From Phanerochaete sordida (taxonomy: Eukaryota > Basidiomycota > Agaricomycetes > Polyporales > Phanerochaetaceae): 64,000 bases of DNA. The notes under the pieces were generated by a model. It saw only the letters and a program-made list of their open reading frames with translations, did no database searches and had not been told where the DNA came from. Positions 9,828 to 21,214 of this stretch are shown here, in pieces. A program made the translations under genes and the position numbers. Positions within the stretch are counted from its first letter, which is position 1, and the number at the start of each line of letters is the position of its first letter. The stretch covers positions 124,001 through 188,000 of the forward strand of contig BPQB01000055.1 of NCBI GenBank assembly GCA_019973155.2. The letters run 5' to 3'.

Positions 9828-12800
9828 GGCTCTATTCCATCCCAGAAAATTAGTTGGAGGAAACGGATGACATAAAATGTGCCGCACCCTCGCCGTGGTC
9901 GCGGCCGGCGACCCAAATAGAGTTCAGCGGCGCGCGCTCCGGCTTCCAACACGCCCTCCTTTCCGGGACGAGCACGGGCGGGCGCTCCGCGTGCCCGCCC
10001 CGACGCGCGTCTGAGGGCGGGCGGACGCGCTTCGCTTCCGCCAAGTATCTCCACCACGACTGTTCCTTCTTCTTCTCCATGTGGCACCCCTCTGTCGATG
10101 CTACGAGTGGACGTCTACCTGTGTGAGCTCAGCTATAGGCTCATGTGGCGTCTCAGGTACCCGGGCGACGTGCCATGAGCGGCGTCGGAACTCGGAAGTT
10201 GGGATGGGACGAGGGTCGCGACAGGTGTGTGTGCAGCTATTCTCGGGTCTATTCCATAGGCTGACGCAGTCCTTATTCCTGCAGACGCAAACAACGCCAA
10301 CACTTGTCTTGCCTACAGTCGTGCTCTCCCGTGACGGGCCTTGGGGCTCCGTGAACGAGAGGACCGCCACGCGAAGCAGATATCATCGCCTAACTTACGT
10401 CTATTCACATCACCATACGACATATTCTCAGATGTGTACGTCTCGTCAAGGATAGCTCCATGCGGAGAGTCTCGGTGCGTGGTTATCTGCACGACCTGCC
10501 GGGCTGCTAACATTTGCCCCAGAAGGCGGACTTGGCCATGGACCGGCAGCGAAGCTTGGCCGGCGAAATTGAGAGCGATCCTAGCGGTATCTCGAGAGCC
10601 TAGCGGATTCCAGCGATTCTGGTGCGTGCGCTGGCTGTCCTGGATGCTGGCGGTGACTGATCGTTTCATACAATGTATCAGAGCGTGAGCATACCGCGGT
10701 CGGCGGGCACATATGCACTTGTGAAGAAGACAAACCTCTCTAGGTGCACAAGGCCCCGAAATCCAACGTGGAGATCTGGGCACTCTCGCTTGAACACCAA
10801 AGCGAAGCAAACGTTTTTCAATTCTCGCATCCCTCCCACGCCCCCAGCATCGGCATGAGCAGCCGCCGCGAGGCCTTGGGCTCGTTCGAAACGGCTCGCG
10901 GGACGATCCTCAGCTGAGCTCAACAGCATTCGGTCGGCCCAGCCAGCCGTTGAAAGCTCGACGCAGGCCGACCGTGCCTCTCGCTGAGTCTACCGCCCTG
11001 CTGCGCTGCGCTCGATCGACCCCTGCGAAGAGACACACCCTGCCTCTCCATGAAGGCCGTGCCCGCGCGAGAGACAGTCCACGAGCCGGTAGCCTTGCCG
11101 ATCAGCCCTCACCCGCCCCCACAAGGCTCCCCTGCCTTTGCAGGCGCGGACCACTGCGTCTGGCGCAAGCCGCCCACGGCCGTCCCCTCCTGGACGAATG
11201 ACCTGGAAGAGGCACACCTGCGTCTCAGCGGCAGCAGAGCAAGACTCCCTATGCGGCGGTGCAGCCTGCGCACCGGGACGATGTTGTGCTTAGCGCCACG
11301 GTCGAGGACGGCACGAAGTAGCTCTGTGCGAGAAGGAGGCGCACCGGTCGCTCAGAGTCTTCTGGGCACGCCCGTGCATGGCACGACAAAGTCCACTGAG
11401 GCGCGGCGCGATGTCGCGCACGGTGAGTCCCTCAGATCGATGAGGTTCGTTTATCCTGAGTATCATCCATAGGGCCCGCGAAACGGCATACGCGCTCCCT
11501 TCGACCACCTGCGATCTACCACACTCCAAGTTCTTGCCCTCGAGAACATCTACCCCTTCCAGAGTCTCGCAGCGCACTCGTTCTATGACAGCGAATTGGA
11601 CTGCCCCACGAGTTCGTAGTTCAGCAGGTAAGCAGCCTATAGTTGCCTCGATTGCGTATATCCATACGTGACCACCATGACTGTAGGGCATTTGTGTTCG
11701 ACCGTGTTCGGCTGCAGCAATGGTGTCCTGGTGCTTGCGATGTCATTGTCAGCATTTCGCATGTCGCGCAGAAATTAATGAACGGGGCTGAAAGCGATGC
11801 ACTTCCTGCTGCGAAACCTCTGTACGAAATCGTTGTCGTTGTCGTTGTCCCAATAGCAAGTAAGGCCAGCATATCTAGAGTTAACCATAGTGGGGGATCT
11901 GACCGGCCGCTGACCTTGGCTCAACGCCGCGCAGCGAGGCCGAGGGCACCGCGAACACGTGGCGCGCGTACTGATGCGCGTGAGCAATATAAAAGACGCC
12001 CAGGCACGTTCTCGTGTCCGACGCCTCCGTGCATGCCTGCAGCACGGACGTCGGTATGTTCGCACCATATCTACCACTTCCGACCCTTCGACGCGTCCCA
12101 CCCTGCTTGCTTGACTGTACCTCTGGTGAGTCTGGTCTATCTTCCTCGCTTTGTGCCTCGTTCTGACATTCGGTCGCCCTGGTCAGTGCCCCGCAAAGCG
12201 CACGACCGTGGATGCAGCATGCAGACACACCAGGTGAGCTCTGTCGTGTCGGCGATTCCTTCTCCTACCAATCCGATCCCTTTCGCAAGTCGCGCACGCC
12301 ACGAAGAGCAACGTACCCAGCCAGCTGGCGGCGCTATCCACGGCTGGGTCCCGCACGCCAAGTTAGCCCCGCAGCGACACACCAGGACCACCAGCGACAA
12401 TACCAACGACTCTCGCATTCAACTTGCCTTGGAAGATGCCGCTCGACCATAAGCTGGATCAAGCACTCCCTGCCATTCTCTGTGATGATGGCACATGGCC
12501 AGCGCAATGCACGACCGCAAGACTCGCTCTAGCCTACACTTCTTGGTTGGTCAATAACAAACATCGATGTACAGAACGGTACGCTCCCAGCTGCTTTGTT
12601 GTGTAGCGTTCTGCTGACCAAAGTGGCAGGGCCATGATCCAGCTCGCTGAGTGTCATTGTCTCCCACGGAACGTGTGAGTCGCTTGCAAAGGGCAGCCCC
12701 GAGAGCTTGCCCTGCCACCGAGTTACGCTCGTGCTGCTTGGGCTCGATACGACATGACCTCTCGATTGGTTTCGCTGCGAGTGACGCGGGTCAAACGCTA

Positions 12801-12830
12801 CGCTGTCTCGAGGCATCCCAGCGCACTTGC
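9828..12830. other. Long stretch without a supported gene
   Basis: The first ~200 bases are the former promoter of the B-type F-box pseudogene and resemble 23400-23560. Further in, a - strand frame near 10678-10929 (GLVHLERFVFFT) and another at 11290-11691 look protein-like but are broken and unrecognised; both could be relics of leucine-rich or F-box-like genes. A TATA-like ATATAAAAG lies at about 11988-11996 and a short (GTCGTT)n run at about 11829-11850. I cannot support a functional gene here. Confidence 0.4.
10002..10011 (-). promoter_or_regulatory. Conserved GACGCGCGTC box upstream of B-type F-box copy
   Basis: A perfect 10-bp palindrome 175-184 bp before the ATG of the pseudogene at 8606-9827. 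The same box, followed by GGG and a GGCACG-like element, occurs at a similar distance before 57279; near-matches precede 58957 and 62717. Core ACGCGC resembles an MluI-type cell-cycle box, but its function here is inference. Confidence 0.45.
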
Positions 12831-13613
12831 ATCGTCTCCCACACACCCACCTACACCACCGTAACCCCCTTTACTATCCCCAAACCCACGTGGTCCGCCG
12901 CCGTCGACTCGAACGACTCGCCTCTCGAGATTCGCGACGTCCCTGTGACCGCCCCGGACAACATCGCGCCCGGCGAGTGCCTCGTCAAGCTCGACTGCAC
13001 CTGTGTCTGCCACACCGACCTCTACGCCGCTAAGGGCTACTAGGCAAAGATTCACTCATTGGCGAACATAAGGTACGTACTGCTGCAGGCGCTGATATTC
13101 ATGTTCTAATGTGCCGCGACAGGGGGTCGGCATCGTCGCCGCCATCGGCCCGCACACGCAGGACTCGCCAGTCCAGCTCGACCACTGCGTCCGCATCAAG
13201 TGGCTCGCGGACTCGTGCCTCGACTGCGAGCTGTGCAGGAAGGGTCTTGAGCAGTGTGAGTTATGTTCTGCCCTTTGTTGCCCAGGTGTCCTCGTCTTTC
13301 GCTCGCACGCCTGCATCCTGCCGAGGAACCGATGACCCGCATCAGCAAAAGATGCACGCGCTGGAAGGCTGAACGCCCTGACGAAGCTTAGCGCCGGGAG
13401 GCCGGGTTTTCGACCCGCCGCCGTGCCATTTTCTGCAAACGAACTGCCCTAATTTTGTGGCTGCTGACACTAAGGGCATAGTCCAACAGAAAGATACCAT
13501 TATATGTACGAAAGACACCGAGGCCGTAGTGGTGGATTTCTGTCTGAACGGCCTGAGGGCGCCTCCCGCGTGAGCTGACGCTGGGCGGTCTGAAGACGTC
13601 TGAAAGCCCTGAA

Positions 13614-13645
13614 AACGCCCTGACGAAGCCCCGTCAGGGCGTTTC
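13614..13645. repeat. Perfect 13-bp inverted repeat (hairpin)
   Basis: AAACGCCCTGACG, a 6-nt spacer, then CGTCAGGGCGTTT. The left arm plus spacer start (AACGCCCTGACGAAGC) also occurs at 13373-13388. Both lie within the oversized alcohol dehydrogenase intron, outside the nested gene, and could be part of the inserted segment. Confidence 0.7.
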
Positions 13646-13890
13646 AGCGCCAAGGCGCTTTTGCTGATGCCGGGCTGGAACTTTGCAACCGTTATCGCCT
13701 TCGGATCTTCGCGCAGGTTGTGCGACGGTTCAGACCAAGGGGATCCGAAAACCTTAAGTCGCAGAGCGGAGCGGGTGAAGCGCCTGCGCAGGACCCTGGA
13801 CACCTCCCTTCGACACAAGTGAGAGGTGAACGCTCCTCGGCGCGAGGTGATCGAGAGCAATGAGATTTGGAGCACAAGTTTATACATGAA

Positions 13891-14889
13891 CTAGATTACA
13901 GGACCTGGATAGGTTAGTGGAGCATCTGCTGCTATTCTATCGAGTTCTTCTGAGGTAATAGCAAGAGTGTCTGCGAAAATCTGTGGTACAGTGGACGATA
14001 TGCTACCCTTACTCGAGTCCCAGAACAGCGGATGGGCAACGCGGATGTGGTGAAAGATGCTGAACTTCCAGTGAAATGCTCCTGCTGTCTGTGGACACAG
14101 TAGACACCGGATGGGGACATTAGTCGAAGGCATGCGAGCGGAAGAACGCTTCGCTTTGCCGAGGACGAAGTGGTGAGCTCGCGGACACGAGGAGCTGACT
14201 TCAGGATGTGTAGATGGCGGGAGGGCTGTCGTCGATAGGGATAAGACGCACCCGGGGCGACCGCAAAAGCCACATGCCGTCGATGGAATAGTCTATGAAA
14301 TATTGACAGCGGCGTTGAGCGATAAAACGGCATAATGATGAGTGTTGCGACGCACCAGCTCCTTGACGTTCTCGCTCACTCCCAGTAGGGCTCGCAGAAC
14401 ATGGCTGCCGACATGACTTCGAGCCTTCTCCTCTGTGATCCGCTTGCCGCACTGGTAGCAGTTGATGTACGGTTCAGAGCCGCTTGCGCACCGAGATATC
14501 GTCCCTGCGGGCTGGGTATTGCCTGCGAGCGGCTGGCGGACGGACGAGGAAAGGGCGGGTTGACTAAACAGTGTCCGACGTTGAGCGTCGGCTGCCGCGC
14601 GCTCCGCCGAGGCGGTTTGTCTCCCCACGCGACGCGCACATCTCGCGGAGCGGAGATGTTTCTTGTAGTGCCACTGAGACTTGCCTGACGTCCTTACGAT
14701 GTCGCCACATCGCTCGCATTCGACAGATGTGTACTTGGGCGTAGGATGGCTCTGGTATAGGCCCTGCGTTGGCTCGGACTCAGGCTGGGATGTCGAGAAT
14801 GGCAAATGCGGTCGATGTAGGAGAGTGGATGGACGGGCATTTGTGGGGAGATATCTGTTGTAGTGTTGGCTGGAGGAGGAGAAATGCAT
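13891..14889 (-). CDS. Zinc-finger protein nested in an alcohol dehydrogenase intron
   Basis: Two exons: 14889-14356 and 14292-13891, with a 63-nt intron (GTGCGT...CATAG); 311 residues, stop TAG. Four Cys/His clusters are visible: VECERCG with WHYKKH (about residues 53-75, C2H2 spacing), INCYQCGKRITEEKARSHVGSH (split C-x2-C-x11-H-x3-H, about 142-162), CGFCGRPGC followed by SSSCPRAHH, and IRCLLCP followed by FHHIRVAH. The first 50 residues are Ser/Pro-rich. The last two clusters resemble a lineage-expanded agaricomycete family in which a CGFCG and a (T)NVPIxCxLCP motif occur together; that likeness is from memory and its function is unknown to me. DNA or RNA binding is inference. The frame and splice sites are intact while the host gene is dead, so it probably arrived as, or with, a mobile segment. 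Confidence 0.65.
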
Positions 14890-16205
14890 CCGCGGTCTCT
14901 TCGAGCGAGCGAAGCGATGACGCCAAGGCGCGAATCCGGGTGTCCTGCGAGCTCTCGAGACCTCAGATCAGAGACACCGCGCGCCGACTGTAGGGTTTCG
15001 CTGCAAGATGGGCCGACGTAGTCGATACGAGGGCTGAGGCACGATGTAGAGGAAGTCAATCCCGCCGACTCGCTGTCTCGGACGTCCTGAGAACCCGCAA
15101 TCTGTGCGTTGATGGCAGACTGCACGCTCTGTCCAATCACCGACCACCATCACCACGGACTGCAAGTAGGACCCCAGAGACTAGAGAACAATTGAAAGAC
15201 GACCCCTCTGTGGCGAGATTTCAGATCTCTGGACCCCCTTGGTTCAGACTGCCCACTGCCTGCTATGTCCGGCGGATACTTCTTGCAGTCGGGTATCGAG
15301 ACATATTTACTGACTATATGCGCTTTCAGCGTGCTCCAAGGCCAAGTACAGCGGCTTCTCCGTCGGCGGCACCTTCTCGCAATACGTCCTATCCTGGGTC
15401 CGCCACGTCACGCCCATCCCAGACAACATGGACAGCGCCGAGGCCGCGTTCATCCCCTGCGCCGTGAGCACTACACGCCCGGCCCCGCTCCCGCATCTCT
15501 AACCGCACTCTCAGGGCATCACGGCCTACCGCGCGATCAAGTACAGCCGCTCGAACACCGGCGACTTGATCTGCCTGCTGGGCGGGGGCGGCGGGCTGCA
15601 GCACCTCGCGGTGCAGTACGCGTCCGCGATGGGCCTGCGCGTGCTAGCGATCGACACCGGCGCGCAGAAGAAGGCGCTCGCGTTGCGCCTCGGCGCCGAG
15701 GCGTGGATCGACTTCAAGGAATAGAAGGACCTCGTCGGCGACATCCATCGCGCGACGGGCGGCGCGGGCCCGCACACCGCCGTCATCACCGCCGCGACGA
15801 GCGCCACGTACGCGCAGGCCGTCGACTACCTGCGTCCCGGCGGCAAGCTCATGGTCGTCGGCCTGCCTGCGCGCGCGTCGCTGAATGCGGACATCTTCTT
15901 CATCGTTGTGAAGAGCATCAGCACTCTCGAGTCCTATGTCGGGTACGTCGCTTTTTACGCGCATATATGCTACTCCCGTGCTCATAAGCCGCAGCAACCG
16001 CCAGGACGCGCGCGAGGCGCTCGACCTCGCGGCGCGCGGGAAGGTCAGGTGCTTCTTCGAACTGAAGCCGCTCTCTGCGCTCAAGGAGTGCGTCCCTTTC
16101 TGCCTCTTCGCGCGCGCTCTCGCGGATCGCCCAGTGCAGTACATATCAAAACCTCGAGAAGGGCACCGTCGTAGGCCGTGTCGTGCTCGACATGAAGAAC
16201 TGGGC

Positions 16206-18113
16206 GGCTGCGCGCCGTCGACATTGCTCGCCTTCTTCTGCTTCGATCCTGCTTTCTTCTTCCCGGGCATCGCTCGCTTCGCTCTTTGTGTTCCCCTCAC
16301 CGACGAGAAGTCGAGGTTTCTTCCTGGATTGAATAGTATCGAAAAGCACTTGTGTGTGTCTCCAGAGATAATATGCACCGCTGTACAACTTGTAACATAC
16401 GAATTGGAAGGTCTCCTTTGTACTGGAACAGTCCAATTTCCGGATATGCTGCCTATTGCGCTATGGAGTGCTCGTCAAGCCCGTCGATGCATTGGGATAC
16501 CACGCGCAATAAGCAGGCGAGTGCTCGCTTTTGACATATTCACCCCTTCATCGGCAGTCGCGGTTTCCTTTCGTTCCGAAGGACGCTAACTGACGTCGGC
16601 CAATAGGGAACATATGTAATTTTGCTGGAGTGCTCGCGTCTCAATCGCCCTGGCTCTGTACGCGCCGAAGGTCTGATCATAAATTGAGTATTCCGATTCT
16701 AGCACGACGAACGCTTCTCTTCCATGTTACTTGGCTTCGCCGCACAGGCTCTACTATGTGCGATACGCTAAGTAGCCGCCTTCCAACATATTACGACACG
16801 CTTTGAAAATAGTATGCTGCGAGCTGCCTCGTTAACTCCCATGCGCCGCTCCCATCGTACAAGTTTCCAGAAGGATATTCCGGCGCTGGGTCGCGAAGAG
16901 CCGCTGCGGGCGCCGCAAACACGCTGACAACGCCTGGCCATATGGACGCCCATTCTTCGGACATTCTTCCAGGCTTCGCACACCCAATGAATGACACGCA
17001 TATGGGGCCTGACTTTAGGCGATTGAAGTCGGCTCTTCCGTATTCCCGGGCTACTGGCGAGAAATAGTCGAGGGCTAATAGCTCGTGGCTATACTCAGTA
17101 GCCTGCGCTCTGCCAAGCTGTTCTGGCAAATTCCTGGTGCTGTACTCGCACCCCTCGGGCTTCCAGACGAATCACGATGTGGTTTTCCGTGTGCGCGAGC
17201 GGACTTCCCAGACGGCGGTCAGCATGCGCATCTCATTTCCGGTATTACCCTGACTCATGGTCCAGAGAAGCTCAGATCAATAGCTCAATCGTCTGCATAA
17301 CGCATCCAGAGCTCACGTTTTTATAGCCTCAACTGCAGGTCTTCTTGTAGCAGATACCACGTCTGTCCGGCGAGGCTGGCACACGGAGCCACGAGATGTG
17401 TGTCCCGCGACTTGCCTTTCTACCACCACATTGCAGACATTCGGACTTCAACAGACCGTCGTATCCCTACCGCTGTCGCTAGCTATGGGACGTGAGTGTC
17501 TGCCTCTGCGAAGAAGACTCGTGTTTCTCACGCAGATGTACCTGCAGAGTACTTTTCCTGCAAATCTCGCAAGACGGCTAGAGCACCAAGGGCTGCAACA
17601 GAGGCACGCCACATAGCCCACCAATGATCTCTCTGCCGGTGTACTAATTGTAACTGGCACAGAGGACTCCTCTCCTTGCCGACGATGATGTTGGCTACAC
17701 GTCGACGAATGACCTGAGTGTGGCCACGGAACCAATTGAGGATCGTGAGTCTTTACGAGCAGGATACAAGCTTTGTACTCATTGTCAACCACCAAGATCA
17801 AGCGTCCCTCATCAAAGCCCCCGTGCTCGCTACTTCGTTACCGAGGCCAGAGGTACGTGACGCATTCCAAAGCAAATCTAAACGACTTGAATTGTTATGC
17901 CTGCAGCTGATCGAGGAGCCATTTCACTTTTCCATCGATTGTGAACAGTCCATTCCTCGCACCCGCGAAGCAACCATGTCACCGCCTGCTATAGCCAAGG
18001 TACGCTGTATAGTCTGCAAGGAAATTATGCGCCTATGTACTAAATTCTGGCTGCACAGAGTACACTACCCCTTGCCGAAGGTAATGTCGACAGCACGTCG
18101 ACAGGCAACCGGA
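16206..18113. other. Stretch between dehydrogenase and HET copy 2; no gene supported
   Basis: A 112-codon - strand frame (16791-17129) has protein-like composition (for example YPSGNLYDGSGAWELTRQL near its end) but no start or family was recognised; it may be the last exon of a decayed gene. From about 17990 the sequence matches 2390 onward, the left edge of the duplicated HET block. Confidence 0.4.
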
Positions 18114-20813
18114 ATGCAGCCACGGAGCAACTCGAAGATGGTGAGTTATTACAAGTGGTAGAAGGAGCCGTACACTGATCTTCATTTGCGAAGGGCAAGG
18201 CTTCCTCTCCGAAGTACCCTTGCCAAATATTCTGTCACATGAGCGTGTAGTACGTTATTTAATGAATTATTCGAACGCTCTGCAATCTTACACATGTAGC
18301 TGATTGGGGACCCGCTTCCCTTTCCTACCGAGTGGCCTGATGGTGAGCTATAATACCGATCTACATGATGCTTTGTATACTAGATATTATAGGTTTGGGG
18401 CCTCTGCCTCCTACAAGATCCACGCGGTTGGAGTATAAAAGCGTATGTGAAATATTCGAGGTACGATATGCCGTCTTATAAGCGGCGCATTATCAGTGAT
18501 GATTCCACACAGCGTCTTGAGAGTCTTGCACCTCTTTCCCCTTCCATTCCCTATGGATACGACGAGCTGCTGAGGAAGAATTACGCTAAACTTGAGGAAT
18601 TTACTGAAGCGATATTTGCGAGGCTACCTAATGGTTCGTTAGAGGTCAGCCTTATGAATGGCGCACTCGTCACTGAAGACGTGTTTGCAGGGCGCACTCC
18701 ATCTGGCGGACTCAGATGGCATGTGTTCACGTATCCTAATCACGGTGTAAGTCAACAACAATCACCGATTATGGGTATTAATGGCAGTACCAGGATCGGG
18801 TAGACAATCCTGCACCGGTGGCTTCCTTTGCAGAGATTTTTGGCGCAGCAGTCGCACGTGTTAGTGAGTCATGATAGCTATTCGTGGTTGAATGATGTGC
18901 TGAGGACGAGCCACAAGTGGATCACCGAGAGCGGGTGGGTCGCTCTTTTCCGCGAAAAGTACTACTTTGTCGAAACGAATTGTGTGTCTCAGGGCCCCTA
19001 CCTCCTTGTCTTCGGCGAGCACCTGATGCAGGTTTATAAGCCAGCCTGGGACCTTGAGTGCAGTACATCACAACGCCATTTTGTTCTGGCCAAACACTCA
19101 ATTGGCAAGGGTAATGATGAATGGTCCGGACCATTGATCCGCCCCCGCTCACGCATCTGGCTGTTGCTCGAGCTGGCATCGTCTGGAGTTCCTGAGGAGG
19201 ATCTATTTACCTCATCCCGTGTGGGCCGCAATTTTACTCTGCGTCCCAGCCCTCGACCGTCCATCCCCTTTCAGCGGGTTCACATCGGCGCGCGGACTAT
19301 TCCAGATTGCCTTGCGGAACAAAAATGCTCCTCCATGAGCATTGAGGAACTCTTGCGTACCTTCAATGACGTACTAGGCACAGACGTCCAAATCACCGAC
19401 CCTGGAGTGCGCAACTGCCTCGAATACTTCGTCAAGGAGCCTGCTGCCGATGATGATTTGTTTGAAGGCGAACACAGTGTCACCGATAGCTCGCGTTCGG
19501 CACAGTCCATCCATCCCATTGACCTTGGGCAAGTATACGCATATTGGCGGACAGTCAAAGATGGAGACTTTGCAGATTTAATTCGCAACCTGGAGGATCG
19601 CCGAGCTGCAGACAAAGCGATGCGGCACAATGCCGTCCAAGGTACATATATCAGGAACGCGCTGCTGCCCCCACGACGAGTGTGGGATCTCTTTAGCAAC
19701 CGTGTCATTCCGTTCTACGTCATTGCCCACAGCGACGAGAGCATCAGAATCCCGAGGACCATCAAAACTGTATCTCACAGCTGGTGTCATCCAGACAATC
19801 GTTATGAGGTCCAAACTCCAATCAACAACTACCAGTGGCCTGTCCCCATTCCAATCATACCTGGCAATGAACACGCTCCAGGAGACTCTCACAATGCCGC
19901 CCTCCTCGACCGTGTGCGAGTCGAGCTGCTCAATCTTGGTGCGGAGTATGCCTGGCTCGATGTACTTTGCATAAGGCAGAAAGGTCTACAACAGCACGAG
20001 GCGCAGCGAGTCGAGGAGTGGAAGACAGACATCCCCATGATCGGACGCATATACAATGCCAGGCTGCCTTGCGTCACATACTTCAACGGATTGGGCCTGC
20101 CCCTCCAGCTGGACGACGCGACACTACGCTCCGAGACTCACTGGCTCAATCGGGTCTGGACGCTGCAGGAGGGAACCGAAGAGTGGCTGCCCGGTGGCCT
20201 GACTGACGCCGTGCTGGGGAGCGACGACGCGCGCACCTTCTTCCAGGAAACCATCAAGAGCTCCATGAGCAGAGACCGCACGGCTGCCGTCGCAGCCATA
20301 CAGCAGCGCCACTGCACGACGGAGCTGGACAGAGTCCACGGACTTGCCTACGTCCTCGGCTGTGAAACACTGCCGATCTACGATCTGGACGTGACACCTG
20401 ATGACGCATGGGTGCTGCTTCTTAAGCATCTCCGCCCATTTCCCCGAACGTACATTGCCCTCTTGCACATGCAGTGGAACCCTTCCAGCACATCATTGCT
20501 CCCGTCCTTCGAGGAGCTCAAGATGGCCATTGCTGGGCTCTCAGTCAAGCAGTGGAGTACGTCTTCCTGCGACACCAGATTAAGCATCGTCGAGCCGAGT
20601 CAAGGAGAAAGCCGGCCTGGTACATATATCCATGAAGCCGAGTTCCTTGGGGAACTCTCTGTATCCCAGCCATGGCCTGGTGGAGACTGCTCACCCAGCC
20701 TCGATCTCTTCTTCCCTACCAATCGATATAAATATCGCATTTTACGGTCGATACCTTCCAGGCATCAAGTACAATGTGGTGGCTCTTTGTTGGGAGGGCT
20801 CACTCGTCGTTGA
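18114..20813 (+). CDS. HET-domain protein, copy 2 (altered C-terminus)
   Basis: The best preserved N-terminus of the three HET genes. Proposed exons: 18114-18140, 18194-18244, 18300-18342, 18393-18460, 18513-18746 and 18834-20813, all GT-AG with matching phases; the third to fifth are supported by both other copies and the first two by copy 1. The predicted protein is 800 residues. Landmarks: LPFPTEWPD, TRLEYKS, AKLEEFTEAIFARLPNG, AGRTPSGGLRW, GPYLLVFGEHLMQ, then the HET core at about nt 19768-20170 (TVSHSWCHP, YAWLDVLCIRQ, RVWTLQEG). Relative to copies 1 and 3 one T is added in the T-run at 20740-20743 (ATCTAC became ATTTTAC). This replaces the last ~77 family residues by a short unrelated tail; the old C-terminus is still readable in another frame to 20976. 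The product could still fold through the HET domain. Confidence 0.7.
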
Positions 20814-20976
20814 GGTCCTGGAAGAGACAGTGATACACGGGAGAAAAGCCCTGAAAGCGGTCAAGCGAGGCTGCATCCATTGGAACAGCTGGGTCATAGA
20901 AATGTACCTTGAACATCACATCGAGAAGAAGTCGATCGTATATTTTCCAAACACCGATGCTGAGAGGCCACTGTAA
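20744..20976 (+). pseudogene. Out-of-frame former C-terminus of HET copy 2
   Basis: Reads YGRYLPGIKYNVVALC, GSLVVEVLEETVIHG and KRGCIHWNSW, matching the ends of copies 1 and 3 residue for residue in many places, but in a frame shifted by the T insertion at 20740-20743. It ends in DAERPL and TAA, also slightly shorter than the AVYN ends of the other two. Confidence 0.7.
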
Positions 20977-21214
20977 AAATAGGCCGTGATATACAGAGGC
21001 GATGTCGCTTTTCTATGTACCAAGCACACATTGCTTATGAATGTGCTATCTGGAGGGGGAGCACACGAGGGAGCAGCTACGTACATATCACGTTCCACGA
21101 GTTTCATTTGTAGCTCGATGCCATCTGGGTCCGCTAGGCATGCTTCAGATTATGAGATAGGGACGCTAGTGGAATGTAGCAAATGGACGGTAACCAATAT
21201 AGGTCCACTACCGC

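Larger units (their letters stand above)
12831..16205 (+). pseudogene. Zinc alcohol dehydrogenase (MDR family), dead, with a gene nested in an intron
   Basis: A medium-chain zinc-dependent alcohol dehydrogenase. Recognisable parts in order: catalytic-zinc region VCHTDLYAAKG (about 13007), LIGEHK with the expected HE replaced, GVGIVAAIGPHT, structural-zinc region DSCLDCELCRKGLEQ, then after the intron CSKAKYSGFSVGGTFSQYV, GITAYRAIKYS, the Rossmann glycine motif LLGGGGGLQHLAVQYA, GGAGPHTAV and PGGKLMVVGLP. Exon joins are 13079-13123 or so, 13256-15329, 15464-15514 and 15943-15994. Lesions: TAG at 13041-13043 followed by a frameshift, TAG at 15722-15724, and a frameshift near 16148 before LEKGTVVGRVVLDM. 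No start ATG was found. The third intron is 2074 nt and contains an intact antisense zinc-finger gene; all other introns are about 45-55 nt. Confidence 0.85.

Noticed and set aside
13385..13425. B-box-like GGGTTTTCGACCCG as a tRNA or SINE head
   Set aside because: It is a simple local palindrome with no A box or anticodon arm at the right distance.
15851..16589. Frames of 107-217 codons at the end of the dehydrogenase
   Set aside because: Out-of-frame readings over dehydrogenase exons and introns.
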